Positions 50,908-60,422 of a stretch of DNA of 64,000 nt are shown in pieces. Each line of letters begins with the position of its first letter. Position 1 is the stretch's first letter. The notes beneath the pieces were generated by a model. The model was not told the origin of the DNA and did no database searches. It was given only the letters and a program-made list of their open reading frames with translations. The position numbers were made by a program, and so were the translations under genes. Origin of the DNA: Clostridium_AM sp900759715 (lineage in GTDB: Bacteria > Bacillota > Clostridia > Clostridiales > Clostridiaceae); NCBI GenBank assembly GCA_900759715.1, contig CAAEXF010000044.1, positions 46,895 to 110,894 on the forward strand, written 5' to 3'.

Positions 50908-52254
50908 TTACGAAATATTAAATCTATTTTCAATAAATCTAGTATCATAATTACCGTTTATGAATTCTTCACAATTTATAAGCTCAAATTGAAAATCTAT
51001 ATTTGTACGAACTCCATCAATTATAAATTCTCCTAAAGCTCTTCTCATTTTTTTGATAGCCTCTTCTCTATCCTTTCCATGTACGATGAGTTTAGCTATC
51101 ATTGAATCATAATATGGAGGTATTACATATCCTGAGTATACCGCGCTGTCAACTCTAACATTAAACCCTCCTGGTACATACATATCTTTTACTTTACCTG
51201 GGCATGGCATAAATCCTCTGCTAGCATCTTCAGCATTTATTCTGCATTCGATAGCATGCCCACTAATCCTTATGTCTTCCTGTGAAAAGCTTAATTTTTC
51301 ACCTGCTGCAATTTTTATTTGTTCTTTTATTAAATCTATTCCTGTAACCATTTCTGTTATAGGATGTTCTACTTGGATACGGGTATTCATTTCCATAAAA
51401 TAATAATTCCCGTTTTTATCTAATAAAAACTCTATAGTACCTGCATTATTATAATTTACTGCCTTAGCTGCTCTTACTGCAGTTTCTCCCATAGATTTTC
51501 TAAGTTCTTCTGTCATAATAGGGCTTGGTGCTTCTTCTAAAACTTTTTGATTTCTTCTTTGCATGGAGCAATCTCTCTCTCCTAAATATACGATATTGCC
51601 AAAGCTATCTCCTAGAATCTGAATTTCAACATGTCTTGGTTTTTCTATAAACTTTTCCATGTATATTGTTTCGTCTCCAAATGCTGCTTTTGCTTCCGCT
51701 CTAGCATTTTCGTAAGACTTTATAAGTTCACTTTGTTCGTAAACTATTCTTATTCCTCTTCCGCCGCCGCCTGCAGATGCCTTAATCATAACAGGGTATC
51801 CTATTTCTTCTGCAAGTCTTAATAACTCATCTTCACCTTCAACAGCACCATTAGATCCTGGAACTACAGGCACCCCTGATTTAGTCATGATATCTCTTGC
51901 ATTAGACTTGTTACCCATATTTTCAATACATTCTGGATCAGGTCCTATAAAGGTAATGTTACATTCCTTACACATCCTAGCAAATTTACTATTCTCGGAT
52001 AAAAATCCAAATCCCGGATGAATAGCCTGCGCTCCTGATAACACAGTAGCACTTATTATATTTTGTATATTTAAATAACTGTCTTTTGCAGCAGCTGGAC
52101 CAATACAGATAGCTTCGTCTGCCATTTGAGTATGCAGAGCATCTTTATCAGCTTCTGAATAAACAGCTACTGTCTCAATTCCCATCTCTCTGCATGCCCT
52201 TATTGTTCTGACAGCTATTTCTCCTCTATTTGCAATTAATATTTTATTAAACAC
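50908..52254 (-). CDS. accC: Acetyl-CoA carboxylase biotin carboxylase subunit
   Basis: AccC carboxylates biotin on AccB using ATP and bicarbonate. The 448-residue length is standard. It opens MFNKILIANRGEIAVRTIRACRE and has the ATP-grasp glycine loop ASAGGGGRGIRIV and the active-site block FLLDKNGNYYFMEMNTRIQVEHP. It lies 88 bases after fabZ and before the hairpin-rich spacer leading to accD. Confidence 0.97.
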   Translation of the reverse strand: MFNKILIANRGEIAVRTIRACREMGIETVAVYSEADKDALHTQMADEAICIGPAAAKDSYLNIQNIISATVLSGAQAIHPGFGFLSENSKFARMCKECNITFIGPDPECIENMGNKSNARDIMTKSGVPVVPGSNGAVEGEDELLRLAEEIGYPVMIKASAGGGGRGIRIVYEQSELIKSYENARAEAKAAFGDETIYMEKFIEKPRHVEIQILGDSFGNIVYLGERDCSMQRRNQKVLEEAPSPIMTEELRKSMGETAVRAAKAVNYNNAGTIEFLLDKNGNYYFMEMNTRIQVEHPITEMVTGIDLIKEQIKIAAGEKLSFSQEDIRISGHAIECRINAEDASRGFMPCPGKVKDMYVPGGFNVRVDSAVYSGYVIPPYYDSMIAKLIVHGKDREEAIKKMRRALGEFIIDGVRTNIDFQFELINCEEFINGNYDTRFIENRFNIS

Positions 52255-52342
52255 TTTTAAAAATCCACTCCCAATACTCTAGTTTTTTACTATATGGGTA
52301 GATATTTTAATAAACCCATATAGTAATTTTACCACACTTAAA

Positions 52343-52789
52343 CTAGCCTATCATAAACATTATTTCTGCTTCTGCAGCCTTTTTATCTTCTACATAGGCT
52401 GTTGCCTTACCTATACCTGCTGGTCCTTTAATTTTTACAATTTCTACTTCTAGTTTTAAAACATCTCCTGGTACTACTTTCTTTCTAAATTTAGCCTTAT
52501 TTATTCCTCCAAAGAATGCTATCTTACCTTTAAAACTATCCTGACTCAAAATAGCTACTGCGCCTGCCTGTGCTAACGCTTCTATAATGAGCACCCCTGG
52601 CATGACAGGCTCAGCTGGAAAATGGCCTTGAAAAAAGTATTCGTTCATAGTTACATTTTTATATGCTATAACCTTTTTTCCTGGTTCCATATATGTCACT
52701 TTATCTATTAATAAAAATGGATATCTATGAGGAATAATCTCTTGTATTTCCTTTACTCCAAGATTTACATTGAACTCTTCTTGTTCCAT
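52343..52789 (-). CDS. fabZ: 3-hydroxyacyl-ACP dehydratase FabZ
   Basis: This 148-residue hot-dog fold dehydratase of the elongation cycle has active-site His21 in IPHRYPFLLID and Glu70 in PVMPGVLIIEALAQ. ATG 52789 follows AGGAGG; the frame opens at 52807. No fabM or fabN gene is next to it, so the unsaturation route is not evident here. It lies 27 bases after accB. Confidence 0.96.
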   Translation of the reverse strand: MEQEEFNVNLGVKEIQEIIPHRYPFLLIDKVTYMEPGKKVIAYKNVTMNEYFFQGHFPAEPVMPGVLIIEALAQAGAVAILSQDSFKGKIAFFGGINKAKFRKKVVPGDVLKLEVEIVKIKGPAGIGKATAYVEDKKAAEAEIMFMIG

Positions 52790-52816
52790 CAGTTTTCCTC
52801 CTAGCAATATATTAAT

Positions 52817-53347
52817 CTATTTATTTACTCTTATTTTAAACATAGACTGGCCATATTCAACCATTTGAGTATTCTCAACTAAGACTTCTACCACTTCTCC
52901 ATCTACTTCGCTTTGAATCTCATTCATAAGCTTCATAGCCTCTATGATACATAATGTGTCACCCTTTTTTACTTTTGAACCAACCTTTACAAAGAATGGC
53001 TTATCTGGGCTTGGAGAACTATAGAAAGTTCCAACTATAGGTGATACTACCTTTTCTATATTTTCATCATCGATTTTTATTTTCTCATCCTCTTTAGCTT
53101 CTTCTACAGCTACTTTAACAGGCTCTTTTACTTCTGCCGCTATTTCAGCCTTATTACTTTCTTCTACAACACTGCTAACTTCTTTTTCAGTATTTTCATT
53201 CGTTATTATTGTTTTGTGGAAATCAGGTTCTCCCTGCTTTCTCATTATTATAGAAATACCTTCCCAGTTAACCTCTAAGTATCCTAACTTAGAATTATCA
53301 ACAGTTTTTATCATTTCTTCAATTGCTTTAAAGTCCATATTACTCAC
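52817..53347 (-). CDS. accB: Biotin carboxyl carrier protein AccB
   Basis: This 176-residue carrier swings biotin between AccC and the AccAD transferase. The biotin attachment motif IEAMKLMNEIQ places the modified Lys at residue 139. The thumb and hammerhead strands surround it. An acidic Glu/Lys/Val-rich linker at about 45-95 replaces the usual Pro/Ala linker. The gene overlaps fabF by 8 bases, so the two are translationally coupled. Confidence 0.96.
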   Translation of the reverse strand: MSNMDFKAIEEMIKTVDNSKLGYLEVNWEGISIIMRKQGEPDFHKTIITNENTEKEVSSVVEESNKAEIAAEVKEPVKVAVEEAKEDEKIKIDDENIEKVVSPIVGTFYSSPSPDKPFFVKVGSKVKKGDTLCIIEAMKLMNEIQSEVDGEVVEVLVENTQMVEYGQSMFKIRVNK

Positions 53348-54578
53348 TCCACTTTTTTAATAAAATTACTGCATTATGTCCACCAAAACCAAGGGAATTA
53401 GACATAGCATATTTAAGCTCTGCAGGCCTACCTTCATTCGGAACATAATCAAGGTCACATTCCTCATCTGGTACCTTATACCCAGCTGTTGGTGGAATAA
53501 ATCCTTCTTCTAAAGCCTTAACGCACGCTATAGCCTCTATAGCACCTGCTGCACCTAATAAGTGTCCTGTCATAGACTTAGTAGAACTTATAGGTATATT
53601 TTTAGCATTTTCTTCAAATACTCTCTTTATTGCATTAGTTTCAAATTTATCATTAACTGGAGTACTAGTTCCATGAGCATTTATATAAGATACTTCTTTC
53701 TTATCTATTCCTGCTTCATTAATAGCAATCTCCATAGCTCTTGCAGCACCTTCTCCTTCTGGATCTGGAGAAGTTATATGATAAGCATCACAAGTTGATC
53801 CATATCCAACTACTTCAGCGTATATAGTAGCTCCTCTGTTTTGGGCATGTTCTAAGGATTCTAGTATTAATATTCCAGCACCTTCTCCCATTATAAAACC
53901 ATCTCTCTCCTTATCAAAAGGAATAGATGCTCTTTTCGGGTCATCACTTTTGGATAAAGCAGTTAAAGATGTAAATCCTGCTACTGACAATGGTGTAATT
54001 GAAGCCTCTGTTCCTCCAGCTATCATTACATCAGCTAAATTATTTTTTATAGCGTGGAACGCTTCACCTACACAATTTGTTCCTGTAGCACAAGCTGTTA
54101 CTACATTAGTGCATATTCCCTTTGCACCAAATCTAATTGCTATATTTCCAGCTGCCATATTACTTATAATCATAGGTATAAATAATGGTTGAACTCTACC
54201 AGGGCCTTTTTCTAAAAGTTTTGTTTGTTCTTTTTCTATAATTCCTATACCACCAATTCCTGAACCAACAATAACTCCAAATCTTTCTTTTGCCATATTT
54301 TCTATATCTAGCTTAGAATCTTCTACTGCCTGAATAGCTGAAGCTAAAGCAAACTGACAAAATACATCCATTCTTTTAGCTTCTTTTCTATCAATATACT
54401 TTAAAGGATCAAATTCCTTAACTTCTGCTGCTAACTTTACTTTAAAATTTTCTGTATCAAATGCTTTTATGAAATCTATACCTGGTATCCCATTTTTTAT
54501 ATTGTTCCAGAATGCTTCAACATCATTTCCTACTGGCGTTACCGCACCCAGTCCCGTTATTACAACTCTTTTTGCCAT
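53340..54578 (-). CDS. fabF: 3-oxoacyl-ACP synthase II FabF
   Basis: This 412-residue condensing enzyme has the Cys-His-His triad Cys163 (TACATGTN), His302 (NAHGTSTPVND) and His339 (SMTGHLLGAAG). It extends acyl-ACP with malonyl-ACP. It opens with KRVVITGLGAVTPVGND. Position after fabG (27 bases) and overlapping accB is the standard clostridial order. Confidence 0.97.
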   Translation of the reverse strand: MAKRVVITGLGAVTPVGNDVEAFWNNIKNGIPGIDFIKAFDTENFKVKLAAEVKEFDPLKYIDRKEAKRMDVFCQFALASAIQAVEDSKLDIENMAKERFGVIVGSGIGGIGIIEKEQTKLLEKGPGRVQPLFIPMIISNMAAGNIAIRFGAKGICTNVVTACATGTNCVGEAFHAIKNNLADVMIAGGTEASITPLSVAGFTSLTALSKSDDPKRASIPFDKERDGFIMGEGAGILILESLEHAQNRGATIYAEVVGYGSTCDAYHITSPDPEGEGAARAMEIAINEAGIDKKEVSYINAHGTSTPVNDKFETNAIKRVFEENAKNIPISSTKSMTGHLLGAAGAIEAIACVKALEEGFIPPTAGYKVPDEECDLDYVPNEGRPAELKYAMSNSLGFGGHNAVILLKKWSE

Positions 54579-54605
54579 TATAAGTTCACCAACCTTTAAC
54601 TTAAT

Positions 54606-55352
54606 TTACATAACCATTCCGCCATCTACATTTATTACCTGGCCAGTAATATAATCTGCAGACGGTGAAACTAAGAATGCTACCATATTTGCTACATCTT
54701 GTGCACTACCAAATCTTTTTAAAGGTATGTTAGTTAGCGTGCCTTCTTTAACCTTATCTGATAGAACTTCTGTCATATCTGTTTGAATAAAGCCTGGCGC
54801 TACAGCATTTACATTAATTCCTCTTGAAGCAAGTTCTCTTGCCGCAGATTTAGTAACTCCTATTATCCCTGCTTTTGCTGCTGAGTAATTTATTTGTCCT
54901 GCATTGCCAGTTACGCCAACTACTGAAGATATGTTCACTATCTTTCCACCTTTTTGTTTTACCATCACAGGTGCAGCATGCCTTATGCAGTTAAATGCTC
55001 CCTTTAAGTTTACATCTATAACCTTATCGAAGTCTTCTTCTTTCATTCTAAGAACTAACCCATCTTTAGTTATTCCTGCATTATTAATAAGTATATCTAA
55101 TGAGCCAAAAACTTCAACAGCTTTTTTTACTATATTTTCAGCATCTGAAAATACACTAACATCTCCTTGAACTGCTATAGCCTTACTTCCTTTACTTTCA
55201 ATTTCTTTAATTACATCTTCAACAGATTTAGAATCACTTCTATAGTTAAGTACTAAATTTGCACCAAGTTCTGCTAGTTTAACTGCTATAGCTTTGCCAA
55301 TTCCACGACTAGCTCCAGTTACTATTGCCGTTTTTCCTTTTAAACTTTCCAT
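54606..55352 (-). CDS. fabG: 3-oxoacyl-ACP reductase FabG
   Basis: This 248-residue short-chain dehydrogenase has the cofactor loop TGASRGIG (12-19), the NNAG motif and catalytic Ser/Tyr156/Lys160 (NYSAAK). It reduces 3-ketoacyl-ACP with NADPH. It lies 15 bases after fabD in the operon. Confidence 0.96.
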   Translation of the reverse strand: MESLKGKTAIVTGASRGIGKAIAVKLAELGANLVLNYRSDSKSVEDVIKEIESKGSKAIAVQGDVSVFSDAENIVKKAVEVFGSLDILINNAGITKDGLVLRMKEEDFDKVIDVNLKGAFNCIRHAAPVMVKQKGGKIVNISSVVGVTGNAGQINYSAAKAGIIGVTKSAARELASRGINVNAVAPGFIQTDMTEVLSDKVKEGTLTNIPLKRFGSAQDVANMVAFLVSPSADYITGQVINVDGGMVM

Positions 55353-55367
55353 ATGCCATTCTCCATT

Positions 55368-56303
55368 CTACTTTTTTAATTTCTCTATAGTACTTTCTAG
55401 AGATTTTAAATCTTGAACATTTAAAATTGTAGCTTTTCTATTTATTTTTTTTACAAAGCCACTTAGTGCCTTTCCCGGACCAATTTCCACAAAAGTATCT
55501 ACTCCCATATCCATCATTGTTCTTATACTCTTTTCAAAAAGTACTGTGCTCATTACTTGCTTTTTTAGATATGGTTTTATATTATCCTTATTCTCAACAA
55601 TTTCTCCAGTAACATTTGTTATTACAGGAATTTTGAAATTATTTATAGAAACATCCTTAAGCTCCACTTCTAACTTTTCTGCCGCTGGTTGTAACATTGA
55701 TGTATGAAAAGGACCACTGACAGCTAACATTACAGTTTTTAATGCTCCCTTTTCCTTTAATTTTTCACAAGCAGCTTCAACAGCTTTTACTTCTCCTGCA
55801 ATTACTATTTGACCTGGGCAATTTAAATTTGCAGGCTCAACTACCCCTATATTAGAACATTCATCACATACTTCTCTTATATTCTCTTCATCTAATCCAA
55901 TAATAGCAGCCATAGTACCAATACCTTGTGGTACTGCCTCCTGCATATACTTTCCTCTCTTTTTAACTAACTTTACTGCTTCTTCAAATTCTAATGCTCC
56001 ACTGTAAACTAAAGCAGAGTATTCACCCAGGCTTAATCCTGCAGTAACATCAGCATATATGCCATGGCTTTCTAACGCCTTAAGTGCTGCAATGCTTACA
56101 GTTAAAATAGCAGGCTGAGTATTTTCTGTACTATTCAACTCATCCTCTGGTCCTTCAAAGCACATTTTACTTATAGGAAGTCCTAGAGCTTTATCAGCAC
56201 TTTCAAAAACTTCTCTACACCATTCTATATTATCATATAATTCTTTTCCCATGCCTACATATTGTGCTCCCTGACCTGAGAATAAAAATGCTATTTTACT
56301 CAT
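55368..56303 (-). CDS. fabD: Malonyl-CoA-ACP transacylase FabD
   Basis: FabD moves malonyl from CoA to ACP. The 311-residue protein has the GQGAQYVGMG opening, nucleophile Ser91 in AGLSLGEYSAL and His200 in GPFHTSML. It lies 14 bases after fabK, with AGGAGGAC as ribosome site. Confidence 0.97.
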   Translation of the reverse strand: MSKIAFLFSGQGAQYVGMGKELYDNIEWCREVFESADKALGLPISKMCFEGPEDELNSTENTQPAILTVSIAALKALESHGIYADVTAGLSLGEYSALVYSGALEFEEAVKLVKKRGKYMQEAVPQGIGTMAAIIGLDEENIREVCDECSNIGVVEPANLNCPGQIVIAGEVKAVEAACEKLKEKGALKTVMLAVSGPFHTSMLQPAAEKLEVELKDVSINNFKIPVITNVTGEIVENKDNIKPYLKKQVMSTVLFEKSIRTMMDMGVDTFVEIGPGKALSGFVKKINRKATILNVQDLKSLESTIEKLKK

Positions 56304-56317
56304 ATAGTCCTCCTAAG

Positions 56318-57265
56318 TTATTTAGCTCCAAAAATTTGGCTAACATTTTTTAATTGTGTTTCTGCTTCAGTAAATATTTCTTCTATTATTTCGTTGCAAC
56401 TTTGCTCTTTACAAATAAGTCCTGCTATCTGTCCAGCCATTACAGATCCATTGTCAATATCACCTTCACGTACAGCTTTGGAAAGAGCTCCCCTTCCAAG
56501 TTCCTCAAACTTTTCTAATTCAGCTCTCTCTTTTTCAAGTATTTGGAACTGTCTAGTTAACTTATTTCTTAAAACACGCACTGGGTGACCTGTAGGTCTA
56601 CCTGTAACCTGTGTATCAATATCTTTTGCTCCTAGTACCTTATTCTTGTAGTTTTGATGAACAGTACATTCATGTGCAACTAAAAATCTTGTGCCAACTT
56701 GTATTCCTGCTGCTCCAAGCATAAAAGCTGCAGCCGCTCCTCTTCCGTCACCTATTCCTCCTGCAGCTATTACAGGAATATTTACAGCATCTACTACCTG
56801 TGGAACTAATGCCATAGTTGTAAGTTCGCCAACGTGTCCTCCTGACTCGCAGCCTTCAGCAATAACTGCATCTACACCAGCTCTTTCCATTCTCTTTGCT
56901 AGTGCCACTGATGCCACTACAGGAATAACCTTTATACCGTGCTGTTTCCACATATCAATATATTTACCTGGGTTGCCTGCTCCAGTTGTAACTACTTTAA
57001 CTCCTTCTTCACAAACCATTTTAGCTACGGCCTCTGCAGTCTCACCTAAAAGCATTATATTTACTCCAAAAGGCTTATCTGTCATTTGCTTAGCCTTTCT
57101 TATTTCATCTCTTACCCATTCTAACGGAGCATTTCCGGTTATAATACCGATACCTCCTGCATTAGATACTGCTGCAGCTAAAGAACTATCTGCAATCCAA
57201 GCCATACCTCCTTGGATAATAGGGTACTTTATACCAACCATTTGGGCAAATGCGGAATTGATCAT
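56318..57265 (-). CDS. fabK: Enoyl-ACP reductase II FabK
   Basis: This 315-residue FMN-dependent enoyl-ACP reductase belongs to the 2-nitropropane dioxygenase fold, and replaces the triclosan-sensitive FabI. It shows YPIIQGGMAWIADSSLAAAVSNAGG, the FMN phosphate loop AAGGIGDGRGAAAAF and GTRFLVAHEC. A second, longer member of the same fold stands first in the operon (59091-60173). AGGAGGAAA ribosome site. Confidence 0.95.
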   Translation of the reverse strand: MINSAFAQMVGIKYPIIQGGMAWIADSSLAAAVSNAGGIGIITGNAPLEWVRDEIRKAKQMTDKPFGVNIMLLGETAEAVAKMVCEEGVKVVTTGAGNPGKYIDMWKQHGIKVIPVVASVALAKRMERAGVDAVIAEGCESGGHVGELTTMALVPQVVDAVNIPVIAAGGIGDGRGAAAAFMLGAAGIQVGTRFLVAHECTVHQNYKNKVLGAKDIDTQVTGRPTGHPVRVLRNKLTRQFQILEKERAELEKFEELGRGALSKAVREGDIDNGSVMAGQIAGLICKEQSCNEIIEEIFTEAETQLKNVSQIFGAK

Positions 57266-57316
57266 ATTTTTTCCTCCTGATCATATATAAATTTATTATT
57301 TCACATTAGTCTACTT

Positions 57317-57535
57317 TTATATTTTTTTCTCAACAAAGTTTACTGCTTCCTCTACAGTTTTAATTGACTCTGCATCTTCTATTTGAACTCCAAATTCTTC
57401 TTCTATTTCAATTATTATTTGAAATAGGTCTAACGAATCTATACCTAGTTCTTTAAATGAAGTGTCTATTGTTATATCCTCTTCATTTAATCCTAGTTGT
57501 TCTGCCATTATTCTTCTTATTTTCTCAAATACCAT
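57317..57535 (-). CDS. acpP: Acyl carrier protein
   Basis: This 72-residue acidic four-helix carrier has the phosphopantetheine Ser34 in the ELGIDSLDLFQI motif. It holds the growing acyl chain. ATG 57535 follows TGGAGG; the in-frame ATG at 57547 overlaps that ribosome site. Located between fabH and fabK as in other clostridia. Confidence 0.95.
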   Translation of the reverse strand: MVFEKIRRIMAEQLGLNEEDITIDTSFKELGIDSLDLFQIIIEIEEEFGVQIEDAESIKTVEEAVNFVEKKI

Positions 57536-57564
57536 TTTGTCCTCCATAGTTTAAATAAATTTTC

Positions 57565-58545
57565 TTACCATTCTATTATTAATCCACCGTAGGTAAGTCC
57601 TGCTCCAAAACCTATAAGTAAAATCTTATCACCTGTTTTTAGCATATTTTTTTGTACCATCTCATCTAACGCAATAGCAATGCTAGCTCCAGATGTATTG
57701 CCATATCTGTCTAAATTAATATAAAATTTTTCTTCACTTATACCTAATTTTTTGACTGCAGATTCAATTATTCTATAATTTGCTTGATGAGGAATTATAT
57801 ATTTTATATCTTCAATTGAACACTTTGCATCTTCTAAAAGTTTTTCTACTCCCTTAGTCATAGTTCTAACTGCAAATTTAAATACTTCTCTTCCATCCAT
57901 CTGTATTTTATAATTTTCAGGGATATAATCAGTTTTCTCTCGTACGTATGGATTGATAACTGGCATAGCTCCACAAGTTAGTGCATTTCCTTTACTTCCT
58001 TCTGAACCAGTATATATAGCCAATACTCCACCCTTATCAGAAGCTCTGAGTACAGCTGCTCCTGCACCATCACCAAATAGAACACATGTATTTCTATCCT
58101 CCCAGTTAAGGGCTTTTGACATTGTCTCAGCTCCTACTACCAATATAGTTCTAGCAGCTCCAGTAGTTATAAATTGAGTAGCTACAGTTATTCCATAAAT
58201 AAATCCTGAACAAGCAGCTGATAAATCAAAACATGTAGCATTTACAGCATTTATATTACCTTGTACCATACAAGCTACTGAAGGAGTAAAGCTATCTGGT
58301 GTAATTGTAGCTACAATTAGTAAATCAATATCTTCAGGTTTAACATTGGCCATTTCAATAGCCTTTAGTGCTGCTTTTGTAGCCATATCAGATGTATCTT
58401 CGCCTTCAGATATTCTTCTTTCTTTTATACCAGTTCTACTACTTATCCATTCATCACTGGTATCCATAATACAGGATAAGTCTTCATTAGTAACAATTCT
58501 TTCTGGTACATAACTACCTGTACCTATTACCTGTACTTTATTCAT
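57565..58545 (-). CDS. fabH: 3-oxoacyl-ACP synthase III FabH
   Basis: This 326-residue initiating ketosynthase condenses acetyl-CoA or branched acyl-CoA with malonyl-ACP. Its triad consists of Cys112 (DLSAACSGF), the His of PHQANYRI and the Asn of YGNTSGAS. It overlaps the regulator gene fabT by 8 bases, so regulator and first enzyme are made together. Confidence 0.96.
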   Translation of the reverse strand: MNKVQVIGTGSYVPERIVTNEDLSCIMDTSDEWISSRTGIKERRISEGEDTSDMATKAALKAIEMANVKPEDIDLLIVATITPDSFTPSVACMVQGNINAVNATCFDLSAACSGFIYGITVATQFITTGAARTILVVGAETMSKALNWEDRNTCVLFGDGAGAAVLRASDKGGVLAIYTGSEGSKGNALTCGAMPVINPYVREKTDYIPENYKIQMDGREVFKFAVRTMTKGVEKLLEDAKCSIEDIKYIIPHQANYRIIESAVKKLGISEEKFYINLDRYGNTSGASIAIALDEMVQKNMLKTGDKILLIGFGAGLTYGGLIIEW

Positions 58546-59014
58546 TGCCTTTCTCCTTTAAGTTAGTATTTAAGTTATATTTGGATATAAAAAATTTATT
58601 AATTTTATCTAGGGCTTTCACCAAAGTTTCCTCTTCCTCTTTTGTAAGTCCTTCAATGCTTCCCTTGACCATATCAGAATGAAACTTTCGATGAACTCTA
58701 TAAGCAAGCTTTCCTAGTTTTGTCAATTCAATATATACTATTCTTCTATCTTCTTCACTTCTTTTTCTTTCTACATAGCCTTTTCTGACTAGATGACCTA
58801 TCGCTGTAGTCAGCGTTCCTAAAGTAATATGCAGCTGACATGCAACTTCTGTCATAGTTCTTGGCTTATACATTCCTATTGCTTCAATAGTATGTATTTC
58901 TGTAACGGATAAATCCCTAAAAGAACCAGATTGAAGAGCGTTTTGTTCAATTTCTAGTATATCATTAAAAATGCCTACTAAAAGCTCATTTAAAACGCTA
59001 ATACACTTAGTCAC
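58538..59014 (-). CDS. fabT: FabT-like MarR-family regulator of fatty-acid synthesis
   Basis: This 158-residue MarR-type winged-helix protein has a helix-turn-helix and wing spanning LSVTEIHTIEAIG to GYVERKRSEEDRRIVYI. FabT represses the fab operon in response to long-chain acyl-ACP in streptococci; the position between the operon promoter and fabH fits. GTG 59014 is chosen since AAGTGGTG lies upstream and the codons before it (open to 59104) do not resemble the family. A palindrome at 60213-60225 is its likely operator. Confidence 0.85.
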   Translation of the reverse strand: MTKCISVLNELLVGIFNDILEIEQNALQSGSFRDLSVTEIHTIEAIGMYKPRTMTEVACQLHITLGTLTTAIGHLVRKGYVERKRSEEDRRIVYIELTKLGKLAYRVHRKFHSDMVKGSIEGLTKEEEETLVKALDKINKFFISKYNLNTNLKEKGNE

Positions 59015-59063
59015 ATAATCACCACTTCTAAAATTTAAATTAAATAAGACACATGAAAATAAA

Positions 59064-59084
59064 CCTGCTACTATGCAAGTAGCA
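59064..59084 (-). terminator. Hairpin between the first gene of the fab operon and fabT
   Basis: CTGCTAC and GTAGCAG around a seven-base loop, followed in the minus direction by GTTTATTTTC. Probably a weak, read-through terminator that tunes distal expression. Confidence 0.55.
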
Positions 59085-59090
59085 GTACTA

Positions 59091-60173
59091 TTATTTACAA
59101 TCAACTAAACTTTTTTCAGCATCACCAACAAGTTCATTTATTAAGTTTTTTACAGTAACAATCCTATCTATTCTATACGCGCTGCTTCCAGCAAAAATAA
59201 GACCGTCTTCAATATTGCCTTTAACTGCTTGTATTAAAGCTTTTGAAATACAATAAGGTGTATCTTTTGGATTACACTTTTTCAAACAATTATAGCATTT
59301 CTTAGGGCTAATTCTTTCTATTTCTACTTGATTGATGAATTCATTTTTAATGGCTCTTCCAGGAAGGCCTACAGGACTTTGTATGATTTTAATATCTTCC
59401 TTGCTTGAATTTACATATGCTTTTTTATATTCTAAATGAGCATCACATTCTTCAGTTGCTACAAATCTTGTTGCCATTTGAACACCTGAAGCACCTAATT
59501 TTATAAATTTAGCAATATCTTCTCCAGTGTAAATACCACCTGCAGCCACTACAGGGATCTTTGATCCATATTCTTCTTCAAAAGGTTTTAAAGCCTCAAT
59601 TACTTCAACTACAATTTCCTCTAAAGTTAATTTTCCTTCTCTAACATCATCAGCATGAAATCCTAAGTGTCCGCCTGCCTCCGGTCCTTCAACTACAACC
59701 ATATCAGGAATTTTATTATATTTTTTAATCCAATGCTTTGTAATAACTGAAGCTGATTTTCCTGAAGATGCAATCGGTGCTATCTTAACATTACTTCCCT
59801 CAACTAATTTAGGTAATGTCAAAGGAAGTCCTGCGCCAGAAATTATTATATCTACTTGTTCCTCTACGCAAGCCTTTACCATTTCATCATAGTTATTAAT
59901 AGCCACCATAAGGTTAACTCCTACTATTCCTTTAGGACTTAACTCTTTTGCCCTTCTGACCTCATTTTTTAGTGCTCTAACATTAGCTTCTTTAGTATTA
60001 GTTTCAAAATCTGGTTCTCTATATCCTATTTGAACTCCAGATATTATACCAATACCTCCTTCATTTGCTACCGCTGATGAGAGCCTATAACCGGATACCC
60101 CTACACCCATACCACCTTGGATAATAGGTACCTCCGCTTTTAAGTCTCCTATAATTAATGGAGGTAATTTCAT
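59091..60173 (-). CDS. 2-nitropropane dioxygenase / FabK-like FMN protein with C-terminal Cys cluster
   Basis: This 360-residue member of the nitronate monooxygenase/FabK fold has VPIIQGGMGVGVSGYRLSSAVA, the GPEAGGHLGF catalytic-site strand and AAGGIYTGEDIAKF phosphate loop. It is longer than FabK and has four cysteines spaced 2-3-7 apart (Cys293, 296, 300, 308), possibly a metal or Fe-S site. It heads the fab operon, so it may be an accessory enoyl reductase or an electron-transfer variant. ATG 60173 follows AAAGGGGA; the frame is open to 60224. Confidence 0.82.
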   Translation of the reverse strand: MKLPPLIIGDLKAEVPIIQGGMGVGVSGYRLSSAVANEGGIGIISGVQIGYREPDFETNTKEANVRALKNEVRRAKELSPKGIVGVNLMVAINNYDEMVKACVEEQVDIIISGAGLPLTLPKLVEGSNVKIAPIASSGKSASVITKHWIKKYNKIPDMVVVEGPEAGGHLGFHADDVREGKLTLEEIVVEVIEALKPFEEEYGSKIPVVAAGGIYTGEDIAKFIKLGASGVQMATRFVATEECDAHLEYKKAYVNSSKEDIKIIQSPVGLPGRAIKNEFINQVEIERISPKKCYNCLKKCNPKDTPYCISKALIQAVKGNIEDGLIFAGSSAYRIDRIVTVKNLINELVGDAEKSLVDCK

Positions 60174-60212
60174 TTGATCGTCCCCTTTAAAGTTATTTTT
60201 ATCATCAAATAT

Positions 60213-60225
60213 TTTGATAGTCAAA
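60213..60225 (-). promoter_or_regulatory. FabT-type operator overlapping the fab operon promoter
   Basis: TTTGATAGTCAAA, on the minus strand TTTGACTATCAAA, matches the FabT box pattern. It contains the probable -35 TTGACT, with a TAAAAA-like -10 17 bases on. A partial second copy (ATTTGATGAT) follows immediately. Confidence 0.65.
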
Positions 60226-60340
60226 GTATATATTAAAAAAGAGTATATGTCAATGTTTTTTCCATAAAAAGTAAATAAAACATTGCTATTCCTCTATCTT
60301 AAATTGTTCTTAAGCAATTGAATTTTCCAGGATTATTTAT

Positions 60341-60389
60341 ATAGCTTACATTTATTTGCTTTGAATTTTCACAAATAAGTGTAAGCTAT
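60341..60389. repeat. Long inverted repeat downstream of the M23 gene
   Basis: Arms of 18 bp (ATAGCTTACATTTATTTG and CAAATAAGTGTAAGCTAT) match at 17 positions around a 13-base loop. It lies between the M23 stop and the fab promoter and probably terminates M23 transcription. The rest of 60226-60422 holds no gene. Confidence 0.65.
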
Positions 60390-60422
60390 TCCTGTCAATT
60401 ATTTAATTTTTAATACTTTATA

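Noticed and set aside
56691..57290. 199-codon plus-strand ORF opposite fabK
   Set aside because: Low-complexity Ala/Pro/Thr content mirrors the codon pattern of fabK on the other strand; no ribosome site or motif.
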